Source: Gemmatimonadaceae bacterium
GTDB lineage: Bacteria > Gemmatimonadota > Gemmatimonadetes > Gemmatimonadales > Gemmatimonadaceae
Assembly: GCA_013813715.1 (NCBI GenBank)
Contig: JACCRF010000128.1
Location: 1 to 61,084 of the forward strand
Reading direction: 5' to 3'
DNA: 61,084 nucleotides
The notes beneath the pieces were generated by a model that did no database searches, was not told the origin of the DNA, and worked only from the letters and a program-made list of their open reading frames with translations. The position numbers and the translations under genes are program-made. Positions 33,715 to 41,737 of this stretch are shown piece after piece (position 1 is the first letter of the stretch; each line of letters opens with the position of its first letter).

Positions 33715-33959
33715 CTCTCGTTCACCGCCCATCTCGCGTAGCGCTCCACGTCGCTCGCCGGAGGGATCGCGTCGTAGTCTCCGTACGCGGTGTACATCCG
33801 CCAGCGCACATAGGTTGCGTCAGGGAGTGGCAGGAAGGGAAAACGCCGGTACCAGTGCCGCGTTCTGAAACGCCATGCGACCCGCAGCAGCGCGACTGCA
33901 AGCGCCGGCTGGAGCACCGATCTTGCCGCGAGCAACGAAGAGAGTCGTAACCATGACAT
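33711..33959 (-). CDS. Small conserved hypothetical protein upstream of queG
   Basis: The 82-residue basic protein has a hydrophobic first third (LSSLLAARSVLQPALAVALLRVAW), then RFRTRHWYRRFPFLPLPDATYVRWRMYTAYGDYDAIPP. It resembles a small single-pass membrane protein with an Arg/Trp/Tyr-rich cytoplasmic end. I do not recognise a family. Translation looks coupled to queG through a 4-bp overlap, and the start is 21 bp from the divergent phosphoesterase start. Confidence 0.7.
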   Translation of the reverse strand: MSWLRLSSLLAARSVLQPALAVALLRVAWRFRTRHWYRRFPFLPLPDATYVRWRMYTAYGDYDAIPPASDVERYARWAVNER

Positions 33960-33980
33960 CGCCCAGGTAATATAGGAGCA

Positions 33981-34466
33981 ATGAAGAGTCGTTCGGGTCG
34001 CGTTCGCGTCGGTCTCATATCGGATACGCACGGACTTCTTCGCCCCGCCGTCCATTCCGCGCTCGCGGGAGTGGATATGATTCTCCACGCCGGCGACGTG
34101 GGCGGGGCGGAGATCCTACAGGAATTGCGGATCATCGCGCCCGTGCACGCGGTTTACGGCAATACCGATCCGGCAGGCGATCCGGAGCTGGTGGAAGAGC
34201 TGAGGCTCGACCTCGGCGGAGTATCGGTTCACGTCAGCCACGGTCATGAGGTGGGTGTGCCGACACCAGCGAAGCTGCTCGCGAAGTATTCGGAAGAAGT
34301 CCTGCTCTACGGTCACACGCACAGGCAGCTTATCACGCGGGCCGGTGGCCGGCTGGTGGTCAACCCGGGTGCCGCCGGCGCGCGACGCTTCAAGCTCTCA
34401 CCTAGCGTCGGGATTCTTACCATCAGCGGTGGCGTCGCGGAGGTGGAGATTGTCGCCGTTGATTGA
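33981..34466 (+). CDS. YfcE-like metallophosphoesterase
   Basis: The 161-residue protein has the calcineurin-like metal-binding series: SDTHG (14-18), HAGDVGG, YGNTDP, SHGHE and YGHTHR, ending NPGAAGARR. This is the small MJ0936/YfcE group, which hydrolyses phosphodiesters in vitro; the cellular substrate is uncertain. GGAG five bases before the ATG supports the start. The 3' end overlaps the next gene slightly. Confidence 0.92.
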   Translation: MKSRSGRVRVGLISDTHGLLRPAVHSALAGVDMILHAGDVGGAEILQELRIIAPVHAVYGNTDPAGDPELVEELRLDLGGVSVHVSHGHEVGVPTPAKLLAKYSEEVLLYGHTHRQLITRAGGRLVVNPGAAGARRFKLSPSVGILTISGGVAEVEIVAVD

Positions 34467-35139
34467 TCTAGCGCCCGATGCCGTGGACGTGTGGCACGGA
34501 AGGCTCGATCTCAACGCCGACGAGATGCAGGGCATGCGCGAGTCTCTGTCGCCCGCCGAGCGTGACCGCGCGGCCGGATTCCCCGAAGAGCGGGCGGCGC
34601 GCCAGTACGTCGTCTCACGCGCGTATCAGCGGCGCCTGCTCGCAGCATACGTAGGTGCGTCTCCCGCCGACATTCGGTTCGGGATGGTCGGGATGGGGAA
34701 GCCAACGCTGTCGCATCCGAACGACATCGGGCTCACGTTCAACACGACGCACTCGGGCAATCTGGTGGTGATCGCTGTGACAGCGAAGCGCGAAGTTGGC
34801 GTCGATACGGAGCACATACGGCCGATCTCGCGCGCTCTTCGGCTCGCGAAGCGGTTCTTTTCGGAGGAAGAATTCCGCATGCTCGCCGCGCTTCCCGACG
34901 CTGAGCTCGACCGTGCTTTCCTGACGGTATGGGTAAGGCGCGAAGGCACGACCAAGGCGCGTGGAGACAGCGTATGGCGCGGACTGGCGAGCTGGCGAAA
35001 CGGAGAGCTCGAGGAGAGGGGGGCACTGGCGTACAGGGTCGAGCCGCTCGAGCTCGGCCCAGAGTTCGTGGGAGTAGTCGTCGCGAATGGCTCGGACTGG
35101 CGCGTCGTGATGCGTGGCGACGCCAGGGGGATCGCCTGA
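34450..35139 (+). CDS. 4'-phosphopantetheinyl transferase (Sfp-type)
   Basis: The protein of about 229 residues transfers phosphopantetheine from CoA to carrier proteins. It shows the Sfp-type pattern: LTFNTTHSGNLVVIAV, the metal motif GVDTEHIRP, and FFSEEEFRMLAALP. The final motif reads WVRREGTTKARG where the family usually has W(S/T)xKEAxxKxxG; the Glu and last Lys are kept but KEA has become REG. Possible starts are TTG at 34450 or 34459, overlapping the phosphoesterase stop. No polyketide or peptide synthetase is nearby. Confidence 0.85.
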   Translation: MSPLIDLAPDAVDVWHGRLDLNADEMQGMRESLSPAERDRAAGFPEERAARQYVVSRAYQRRLLAAYVGASPADIRFGMVGMGKPTLSHPNDIGLTFNTTHSGNLVVIAVTAKREVGVDTEHIRPISRALRLAKRFFSEEEFRMLAALPDAELDRAFLTVWVRREGTTKARGDSVWRGLASWRNGELEERGALAYRVEPLELGPEFVGVVVANGSDWRVVMRGDARGIA

Positions 35140-35187
35140 ACAGCTAGCGGTTGCCCGGCTGCCGGCGCGTCGCTACCCGCTACCCGT

Positions 35188-35979
35188 TTACCCGTTACCG
35201 GTACCGTTTGACGAGGCTCGCACTTTCCGCCGAGTTCGGCGCGGGGTGACCTCCGCGATCACGGCCATCGTTCGCTCAGCTGCGTTTTTCCAGTGCGATT
35301 CGACGGCGCTCTTAGCCTCATCGGGGTCGCCCTTCCGGATCGCCTCGATGATCCGTTTGTGCTCCGCAGCGGAAGGCTCGTATTCCGCGCCGGAGCGCGT
35401 ACCGTACACCCACTCATATCGCTGAACGTGAGGCCGAACCGCTTCGTAGACAGCGCGAAGACGCGCGCCCGCGACCTCATAGACAAAGCGGACGTGAAAC
35501 GCGGTTTGAAGCTCGAACAATCGGTCGGGGTTTCGTGGACGCGCTGTCGAGGCGCTGCGCAGTTCGAGATTGAGCCGCTTGAGATCGTCGGCAATAGCCA
35601 CTCGGCGGATAAGCGGTAGCAACGCTACGGACTGGACGGCGTATCCCTCCAGCGCCCCGATCATTCCCCAGAGTTCAGCCACGCTCTCAGCAGAGATTTT
35701 CGTGACTACGAGTTCAGTGCGGCGAGCGCTCGAAACAGGAGTGAGATAGCCCTCCTGAACAAGCTGGGCCAGCGCCTCGCGCACTGGCGTACGGCTCACA
35801 CCGAATCGGTCCGCCATTTCGGCTTCCGTGACGCGATCTCCCGGGGCAAGACGGCCACGGATTATGAGATCACGGATCGACTCGAACGTATGAGCCGGAA
35901 GGAGCCCGTGGATCGGCTGAACTCTGGCCTGATTCAAAAGAAAACTCGGAGTCAAAAGGTTACTCGGTGTCTGGCGCAT
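35188..35979 (-). CDS. GntR-family regulator, FCD subgroup
   Basis: The 263-residue protein has an N-terminal winged helix (SIRDLIIRGRLAPGDRVTEAEMADRFGVSRTPVREALAQLVQEGYL) and an all-helical FCD ligand domain with the FELQTAFHVRFVYEVA and SAAEHKRIIEAIRKGD His positions, which bind a metal and a carboxylate ligand. It may control the divergent ferritin-like genes at 36270, or a distant target. A TAGAAT box lies close before the ATG. Confidence 0.9.
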   Translation of the reverse strand: MRQTPSNLLTPSFLLNQARVQPIHGLLPAHTFESIRDLIIRGRLAPGDRVTEAEMADRFGVSRTPVREALAQLVQEGYLTPVSSARRTELVVTKISAESVAELWGMIGALEGYAVQSVALLPLIRRVAIADDLKRLNLELRSASTARPRNPDRLFELQTAFHVRFVYEVAGARLRAVYEAVRPHVQRYEWVYGTRSGAEYEPSAAEHKRIIEAIRKGDPDEAKSAVESHWKNAAERTMAVIAEVTPRRTRRKVRASSNGTGNG

Positions 35980-36080
35980 GTATTCTAGCAGTCACCGGGT
36001 TGAGTGCGCCATACTCCCCCATCGGCCATGCCGAAACCTCTTTGGAGAGCCGCGAGCGGACCCTTTTCGCAGCGCTGGCG

Positions 36081-36106
36081 CATTGTATGCAATGAGAAGC
36101 CTTCTC
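36081..36106. promoter_or_regulatory. Two adjoining palindromes in the GntR/ferritin intergenic region
   Basis: The 290-bp gap 35980-36269 has no gene. Within it CATTG-TATG-CAATG (36081-36094) is followed at once by GAGAAG-C-CTTCTC (36094-36106). The first has the size and symmetry of FCD-GntR operators and may be the site of the GntR protein encoded at 35188. This is inference from symmetry and location only. Confidence 0.4.
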
Positions 36107-36269
36107 GACGGGCGCCGGGGCGCAAATGCCGCGGAGGTCCTCAACGACACGATCCCTCTCCCTCGCGCGGCCATCATCCGGCGCGTGAACCAGCGGCGAG
36201 TGAAGCGCTCAGCTGCGTTGCCAGCACGGGCGAGCGCGGATCGGCAAATATCTGCTGGACGAGGTAATC

Positions 36270-37016
36270 ATGATGAAGGAAGTAAAGGAACCCCTCGTGA
36301 TCTCGCGCGCCACGCAACTCTGGGAACAGAGTACGCGGCGCGACTTTCTGAGAATGATGGGCATCGGAGGGACGATTGTGTTGCTGCCGAGCGTCCTGGC
36401 GAGCTGCGACGACGACGATGACGATCCCACAGGGCCGGGAAGCGGATCGACCGTCACGATCGACTTCTCCAAGGGGGACACCGCGGTGCTTCAGTTTGCG
36501 TACGCTCTTGAGCAGCTCGAGGCGGATTTCTACACACGTGTCGCGTCGAACTTCGGCGCATCCGGTTTGAGCTCGGCGGAGCAGACGATATTCGCCGACA
36601 TCAAGAACCACGAAGTGATTCACCGCGAGGCACTCAAGACCATCCTCGGCACAACCAACGGTTTCACCCTGAGCACGGTCTACACCAATGTCAACTTCAG
36701 CAGTCGCACATCGATTCTCCAGACTGCGAAGACGTTCGAAGACCTGGGCGTAGCTGCATACAACGGCGCCGCGCAGTACCTCAACAACGTCAACAACCTC
36801 CTCGTCGCCGGCAAGATCGTATCGGTGGAGGCCCGTCACGCCTCGGCAATTTCCGATCTCATCGCGCCAAACACGACGGCATTTTCCCCCACTCCCTTTG
36901 ACGACGCGTTCGGTCCGGCGAAGGTGGCTGCGGCCGCCCAGGCTTTCATCGTCGAGCAGCTCGTACTCGCCGGCGCACCGGCAACGTTCGTTCAGGGACC
37001 AAACAATAACGGTTGA
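36270..37016 (+). CDS. Tat-exported ferritin-like domain protein
   Basis: The 248-residue protein has a twin-arginine leader (STRRDFLRMMGIGG). A lipobox-like LASC is followed by a DDDDDD run. The mature part is a helical Ferritin_2-type domain: AVLQFAYALEQLEADFYTRV, then IKNHEVIHREALKTIL, a Glu-rich AKTFEDLGVAAYNGA helix, and VSVEARHASAI. Glu and His pairs in these helices look able to form a di-iron site. The function of this family outside the cytoplasm is unknown. It is paired with a second member 12 bp downstream. Confidence 0.88.
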   Translation: MMKEVKEPLVISRATQLWEQSTRRDFLRMMGIGGTIVLLPSVLASCDDDDDDPTGPGSGSTVTIDFSKGDTAVLQFAYALEQLEADFYTRVASNFGASGLSSAEQTIFADIKNHEVIHREALKTILGTTNGFTLSTVYTNVNFSSRTSILQTAKTFEDLGVAAYNGAAQYLNNVNNLLVAGKIVSVEARHASAISDLIAPNTTAFSPTPFDDAFGPAKVAAAAQAFIVEQLVLAGAPATFVQGPNNNG

Positions 37017-37028
37017 GAGAAGAGATCA

Positions 37029-37844
37029 ATGGAAAACACAGCAATCATCAACACGCTCGACCCCGAGCTTCTGGCGCCGATAATCTCCCGCCGCGACGCT
37101 ATCGCGAAGGGAGCCTCGGCGAGTTCGAAGGTCGTAGCCGCCCTGGCGCTCGGATCTGTTCCGATCGCGCTCGGAGCCCTGGCAAAGGACGTCTACGGGC
37201 AGACCCCGGCAGACGTACTCGACGTACTTCAGTTCGCGCTCACACTCGAGTATCTCGAGGCGGAGTTTTACACCCGAGGCGTTGCAGCGACCGGACTGAT
37301 TCCTGGCGCGGCTGTCGCCGTCTTCACGCAGATCAGGGATCACGAGAACACACACGTGAACACGCTCAGAACCGTGATTGGGGGGAAGGGAGCAACACCG
37401 GTCGCGAAGCCTGCATTCGACTTCACCGCCAAGGGCGCGCTTCAGGGCTTCAACTTCGGAGCGACGCAGTACGCGACGTTCCAGGCGCTCGCACAGGCCT
37501 TTGAGGATACGGGCGTGCGTGCTTACAAGGGACAGGCCGGACGCCTGATCGGCGACAAAGTGGTACTTACTGCCGCTCTCACCATTCACTCGGTTGAGGC
37601 TCGGCACGCATCGCAAGTGCGGCGAATGCGCGGACAAAAGGGCTGGATCACCGGTAACAGTAACGGCGGCCTCCCCGCGTTCACGCAGCCGATCTACAAC
37701 GGCGAGGAAAACAGAACTCAGGCAGGGCTCGACATCACCGCTCTCGGAGCCGGCAACGGCGGAAACGACGGCGTCACCGAGGCGTTTGATGAGCCGCTCA
37801 CGAAGGATCAGGTTCTGGCGATAGTCACACCTTTCCTGGCGTAG
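37029..37844 (+). CDS. Second ferritin-like domain protein
   Basis: The 271-residue protein has the same four-helix signature as its neighbour: VLQFALTLEYLEAEFYTRGV, IRDHENTHVNTLRTVIG, AQAFEDTGVRAYKG and IHSVEARHASQVRRMRG. The N-terminus (ISRRDAIAKGASASSKVVAALALG) is a Tat-like leader set back by about 20 residues. A C-terminal extension contains YNGEENRTQAG. Residues matching the Glu/His ligands are kept in both proteins, so they may form a hetero-oligomer. The operon probably ends at the hairpin at 37858. Confidence 0.87.
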   Translation: MENTAIINTLDPELLAPIISRRDAIAKGASASSKVVAALALGSVPIALGALAKDVYGQTPADVLDVLQFALTLEYLEAEFYTRGVAATGLIPGAAVAVFTQIRDHENTHVNTLRTVIGGKGATPVAKPAFDFTAKGALQGFNFGATQYATFQALAQAFEDTGVRAYKGQAGRLIGDKVVLTAALTIHSVEARHASQVRRMRGQKGWITGNSNGGLPAFTQPIYNGEENRTQAGLDITALGAGNGGNDGVTEAFDEPLTKDQVLAIVTPFLA

Positions 37845-37857
37845 CGATCACCACCGT

Positions 37858-37885
37858 GAAGCCGGAGCTTCCCCAGGCCGGCTTC
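37858..37885 (+). terminator. Hairpin after the ferritin-like pair
   Basis: GAAGCCGG (37858-37865) pairs perfectly with CCGGCTTC (37878-37885) around a 12-base loop, 14 bp after the stop. No T-run follows, so termination strength is uncertain. Confidence 0.55.
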
Positions 37886-37961
37886 CCGGGCACTGCGTCA
37901 TCACTCACCAAACGATGAGGACACACATGCAGCATCAGCCCGCCGGGCATTCCTGCCCGCT

Positions 37962-39026
37962 GTGCTCGCCGCATTGTCCGCCTGCACCGCTGAGAACGCC
38001 CGCACTTCAGCAGCCGACACCACTCCAGCCATGGATTCCGCAATGACAGCGCAAGCTCCACCAATGGCAACACCCGACGCCCAGATGAAGGCCGTCCTCG
38101 ACCAGCTCGCCTCGCTGGGCGGAAAGCCGATCGAGACTCTTACTCCGGCAGAAGCGCGGCAACAGCCAACGCCCGCGGACGCAGTAAAGAAAGTGCTCGA
38201 AGCCCAGGGCAAACCCACTACTCCCGATCCCGCGGTCGCGTCAGTGGATCGTACAATCAACACGGCCTCGGGATCCCTGCCGGTTCGCATCTACACGCCA
38301 ACGTCGAGAGCCGGACCCTTTCCAGTGATCGTGTATTATCACGGCGGCGGATGGGTGATCGCCGACAAGATTGTATACGATGGAGGAGCACGGGGACTTT
38401 CGAAGCTCGCCAACGCGGTGGTTGTTTCGCCTGACTACAGGCGCGGACCGGAGAGCAAGTTCCCGGCAGCCCACGATGACGCCTATGCAGCTTACGAGTG
38501 GGCGCTCGCCAACGCGGCTTCCATCAAGGGAGATCCGAAGCGAATCGCGCTGGCCGGCGAAAGCGCGGGTGGCAACCTCGCAGTTTCCACGGCGATCATG
38601 GCGCGGGACAGGAAAGCGCAGATGCCCACCGGAATCGTCGCGGTTTATCCGGTTGCGGGCACCGATCCCAACACCCCCTCCGCCAACGAGAACGCGATGG
38701 CGAAGCCGCTCAACAAAGCGATGCTGCCGTGGTTCTTCGGGCATTACACGAACGGTCCTCAGGACGCACAGAACCCGCGCCTGAATCTGCTTGCAGCGAA
38801 TCTTGCCAACCTGCCGCCGACGACGATTATCAATGCGCAGATCGATCCGCTTCGTTCGGATGGTGAAATGCTGGCTCAGAAGCTGAAAGCGGCCGGCGTC
38901 ACGACGACCCAGAAGACTTTCGATGGCGTGAACCACGAGTTCTTCGGAATGGCCGCTGTGGTGGACAAGGCGATGCAGGCTCAGCAGATGGCGGCCGATG
39001 CCTTAAAGCAGGGCTTCGGCGGGTAG
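37962..39026 (+). CDS. HSL-type alpha/beta hydrolase (esterase), exported; start disturbed
   Basis: The protein has the hormone-sensitive-lipase signature: oxyanion motif YYHGGGW, nucleophile Ser in AGESAGGN, Asp in QIDPLRSDG and His in VNHEFFG. It should cleave short acyl esters in the periplasm. The only start in frame is GTG 37962, inside the signal sequence. The frame upstream reads SARRAFLPAVLAALSAC, a complete Tat or lipoprotein leader with no start codon. An ATG at 37927 would fit if one base were added near 37935. The listed start is therefore provisional. Confidence 0.85.
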   Translation: MLAALSACTAENARTSAADTTPAMDSAMTAQAPPMATPDAQMKAVLDQLASLGGKPIETLTPAEARQQPTPADAVKKVLEAQGKPTTPDPAVASVDRTINTASGSLPVRIYTPTSRAGPFPVIVYYHGGGWVIADKIVYDGGARGLSKLANAVVVSPDYRRGPESKFPAAHDDAYAAYEWALANAASIKGDPKRIALAGESAGGNLAVSTAIMARDRKAQMPTGIVAVYPVAGTDPNTPSANENAMAKPLNKAMLPWFFGHYTNGPQDAQNPRLNLLAANLANLPPTTIINAQIDPLRSDGEMLAQKLKAAGVTTTQKTFDGVNHEFFGMAAVVDKAMQAQQMAADALKQGFGG

Positions 39027-39061
39027 GCAGGTACCGGGAACGAACAAAGGAATGACAAAGC

Positions 39062-39086
39062 AGCCCGGACAAGGGTACTCCGGGCT
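39062..39086 (+). terminator. Intrinsic-type terminator after the esterase
   Basis: AGCCCGGA (39062-39069) and TCCGGGCT (39079-39086) form an 8-bp perfect stem with a 9-base loop, 35 bp after the esterase stop, followed by TCTCC. It separates the esterase from the L,D-transpeptidase and argues against the transpeptidase frame starting at 39052. Confidence 0.65.
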
Positions 39087-39159
39087 TCTCCATCCCCTGC
39101 GGCGACGGGATTGCCCGGTAGCAAGCGCCGACGGTACGGTTCCTGAACTGTTTCAGGGC

Positions 39160-40206
39160 GTGTTGAACAAACGCTCAACTATTGCAGCTTTGGCGCTGGC
39201 ATTTGCGTTCACCGCCTGCTCGTCCCGAGTTTCCGTTCCGGCGGTAGAGGTCGAGCCGGTCGAGTCCACCCGGCCTCTGACTATCGACGACATCAGCGCG
39301 GCGGCGGTGAATGCCGACCCGACGGCCGCCACGCTGCGCTCGACCTCGGGACCGGTGATCGTGCGCGCCCAGGTTCTCCTGGATCGCGCCCAGTTCTCTG
39401 TCGGCGTGATAGACGGCAACGCGGGCCGAAACACGGAGTTGGCGCTCGTCTGGTTTCAGAAGACCCACAATCTTCCCGCGACTTCAACGCTTGACTCGGC
39501 GACGTACACCCGTCTGATGCAGGTGGCGGGTGCCGCGCCCCCGGTGATGCGGTTCGTCGTCGACGAAGAAACGCTCCAAGGCCCGTTCATCGTTCTGCCC
39601 AGAAACGTGTACGAACAGGCGAGGCTGAGGTGCCTCTGTTACGCGTCGCTCACGGAGAAACTCGCCGAGCGGTTCCATGCCACGCTGGAAGTGATGAGAA
39701 AACTGAATCCCGGTATCGGGTTTGCCGCGCTCAAGCCCGGCGACACGATCTGGGTTCCAGCGGTCGAGGTCTTACCCTCGGCCAATCCGATGCGCGTCGC
39801 GAGAATTCAGGTCGCGAAGAAGGGATCGTACGTCCACGCTTATGATCGCAGCGGGCGGCTGGTATATCATTTTCCGTCGACGCTGGGCTCGCGCTATGAC
39901 CCTTCGCCGACTGGCAACTTCAAGGTGACCGGGGTCGCCTGGGACCCGGTCTTCCGGTACGATCCGACCCTCTTCTCCGATGTGGCAGACAACAAGCCGG
40001 GGGCGAAGCTGCCTCCCGGCCCCAACTCGCCGGTCGGACGGGTGTGGATCGCGCTGTCCAGGGATCATATCGGGATCCATGGAACTCCCACTCCAGAAAC
40101 AATCGGCTTCGCGAGCTCGCATGGTTGCGTGCGGCTCACCAACTGGGATGCGACCAAGCTGGCGCGCGCGGCTTCCCGCGGTACGCGAGTGGACTTTACT
40201 AGCTGA
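39160..40206 (+). CDS. L,D-transpeptidase (YkuD domain) with peptidoglycan-binding region
   Basis: The 348-residue lipoprotein candidate (AFAFTAC lipobox) has an N-terminal peptidoglycan_binding_1-like segment (VLLDRAQFSVGVIDGNAGRNTELALVWFQ), a LysM-like stretch (KLAERFHATLEVMRKLNPGI...GDTIWVP) and a YkuD catalytic domain. The latter contains IGIHGT and the SSHGCVRLTNWD motif with the active Cys. It should form 3-3 cross-links or attach proteins to peptidoglycan. GTG 39160 (or TTG 39163) is chosen because earlier starts would lie upstream of the terminator hairpin. Confidence 0.9.
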   Translation: MLNKRSTIAALALAFAFTACSSRVSVPAVEVEPVESTRPLTIDDISAAAVNADPTAATLRSTSGPVIVRAQVLLDRAQFSVGVIDGNAGRNTELALVWFQKTHNLPATSTLDSATYTRLMQVAGAAPPVMRFVVDEETLQGPFIVLPRNVYEQARLRCLCYASLTEKLAERFHATLEVMRKLNPGIGFAALKPGDTIWVPAVEVLPSANPMRVARIQVAKKGSYVHAYDRSGRLVYHFPSTLGSRYDPSPTGNFKVTGVAWDPVFRYDPTLFSDVADNKPGAKLPPGPNSPVGRVWIALSRDHIGIHGTPTPETIGFASSHGCVRLTNWDATKLARAASRGTRVDFTS

Positions 40207-40288
40207 CCGGCCGCTAGGGAATAATCCGGACGGTCGCCGGGTCTGCAGTCAGAGGACTCTTGTATGGTTCATAGTGGGACCCGCGGCT

Positions 40289-40515
40289 CTGAAATAAGGA
40301 ACGGAGAACTACCAGGCTTCCGGCGGCCGGCTCGGTAGTGCGCTGCCGGCTGCGGGCTAAGGCGGAAATGCAACAAATGGCGCGTTTGCCGACATGTACG
40401 ATTTTCCGGTGGGTCCAGGAGTCGTTGCCATGCGGTTGTGTTTGGGCCGGAAGCCGGGAGCGCCTCCTTTAGCCGGCAGCCGGCAGCACGTTATTTCTAT
40501 GTTCCGTCGTTTCAG
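40289..40515. repeat. Family 1 inverted-repeat element upstream of the sigma fragment
   Basis: The 370-bp gap 40207-40576 holds no gene. The left end begins CTGAAATAAGGAACGGAGAA, and the reverse complement of the right end begins CTGAAACGACGGAACATAGAA with one further match block. Both then run into GGCTTCCGGC or GCTGCCGGC motifs. The centre contains the palindromic GCCGGCTGCGGGC and GCCGGCAGCCGGC runs. Similar ends occur at 41045 and 54025. Confidence 0.65.
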
Positions 40516-40576
40516 AGACACCGCGATCCCGTAATTCAGCGAACAACCCGTTGCCCCGCACCCGCACCCGCACCCG

Positions 40577-41044
40577 ATGCACGCTGCAATACATCCGAAC
40601 AACGACATCCTGATGCGCTTCAATGCGGTGATACTTCCGCACGTCGACCGGCTGCTTGCGTTCGCGAAACGGCGCACGGATTCGGTTGCGGACGCGGAGG
40701 ACGCTGTTCAGGAGGCCTTTCTCCGCGCGTGGCTCGGGTTTGCCGATCTGCGGGACGATTCCAAGGCGCGATCCTGGCTCTACCGCATCCTGCGCACGGT
40801 TCTCAGTGACGAGCGGGAGAAGAAAGGGCGTCGCCGACAGCTCGTATCTATCACCCGGCTCGAGGATGCGCACGAGGAGCTCGTCGGAGGAGGCCGGGAC
40901 GCGGTGTTCGCCGAGGTCATGGCGCGGCTCACGAGCGAGGCGGTGCACGAGGGGCTGGCGACCATTCCGGAGGACTTCGCCGTCGCTGTCGAGCTCCACG
41001 ACATCGACGGGTTTCTTCGCTGGTCGCCGGGATCGCGCGGTTGA
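40577..41044 (+). CDS. ECF sigma factor, truncated in region 4
   Basis: The 155-residue protein has a normal region 2 (DRLLAFAKRRTDSVADAEDAVQEAFLRAW, then ARSWLYRILRTVLSD). Region 4 starts (LATIPEDFAVAVELHDIDGF) but is lost before the recognition helix; the last eleven residues are unrelated and a stop follows. The reading frame ends one base before a repeat element (41045). In another frame the bases after GF read as LVAGIARL, which could be the start of the lost helix, so an indel may also be present. Without the -35-binding helix it is probably non-functional. Confidence 0.75.
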   Translation: MHAAIHPNNDILMRFNAVILPHVDRLLAFAKRRTDSVADAEDAVQEAFLRAWLGFADLRDDSKARSWLYRILRTVLSDEREKKGRRRQLVSITRLEDAHEELVGGGRDAVFAEVMARLTSEAVHEGLATIPEDFAVAVELHDIDGFLRWSPGSRG

Positions 41045-41179
41045 CTGAAGGACGGAAGATAGAACCGCCATGCTACCCGCTTCCGGCCACAGACGGCGCG
41101 GCCGGCCGCCGGCTCAAACGGAAGGACGGGTGTTCGCCACGGAAGCCTGTGACGAACCTTTTTTCAAGCCATCCTTCAG
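41045..41179. repeat. Family 1 element abutting the sigma-factor fragment
   Basis: The left end begins CTGAAGGACGGAAGATAGAA directly after the sigma-factor stop. The reverse complement of the right end begins CTGAAGGATGG, matching at 10 of 11 bases. The inside is GC-rich (GCGCGGCCGGCCGCCGGC). Together with the right end of the element at 40289-40515, it flanks the sigma fragment with outward-facing matching termini. Confidence 0.6.
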
Positions 41180-41259
41180 GGGAATAACTCGCTCTCCGGC
41201 CCCGTCTGCTTATGAGGGCCGCCTGAGCGGTTTCCGATTCAGACACGCACATATCGGGG

Positions 41260-41667
41260 GTGACCGTGAGAAAGCTGATTGGTTTTCAGATAGCCGTGCT
41301 GGCGATGGGGCTTGGCTGCGGTGGTGGAAGCACCGGTCCGGGCGGAGGTGGAGTGGTTCCACCACCGCCACCGCCGCCACCACCTCCATCCTCAACATGC
41401 CCGGCAGGATCCATTTGCATGCTGGCTTCCGCGTTCGATCCCACCACCATCACCGTTGCGCGGAATGGCTCCATCAACTTCGTGAACAACTCGGCGATTC
41501 TGCACAACGTGATCTTCGAAGGCGGTAACCCGCAGGGCGGTGATATTCCGAATCACGATTCAGGCACCAACGCCAGAACGTTCGGAACCGCCGGCACCTT
41601 CGGCTTTCGCTGCAGCATTCATGGAACCACGCAGGGTGGCATGCGGGGCTCGATCACCGTCCAGTAG
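41260..41667 (+). CDS. Cupredoxin (plastocyanin/azurin-like) with polyproline linker
   Basis: The 135-residue protein has a signal sequence with Cys20, a Gly-rich stretch, ten consecutive prolines (34-43), and then a small beta-sandwich. Type I copper ligands are in place: His82 (LHNV), Cys118, His121 and Met128 in RCSIHGTTQGGM. It should carry single electrons outside the inner membrane, tethered through the linker. GTG 41260 follows a run of G that may serve as ribosome site; GTG 41266 is an alternative. The CCACCGCCA-type coding repeat is prone to slippage. Confidence 0.88.
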   Translation: MTVRKLIGFQIAVLAMGLGCGGGSTGPGGGGVVPPPPPPPPPPSSTCPAGSICMLASAFDPTTITVARNGSINFVNNSAILHNVIFEGGNPQGGDIPNHDSGTNARTFGTAGTFGFRCSIHGTTQGGMRGSITVQ

Positions 41668-41737
41668 AAGATTGGGGACTTCTCGATTAGCGCGAGTGTT
41701 CTAAGACAGCGCTTTCGCATCGACGCCGCGCTGCCCC

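Noticed and set aside
35140-35187. CTACCCGCTACCCG run between the transferase and GntR genes as a further family 1 copy
   Set aside because: It shares GGCTGCCGGC but has no TAGAAC terminus or partner arm; it could be a fragment, but support is too thin.
41330-41395. Proline-codon tract as a microsatellite or CRISPR-like repeat
   Set aside because: It is an in-frame polyproline linker within the cupredoxin, with no spacers.
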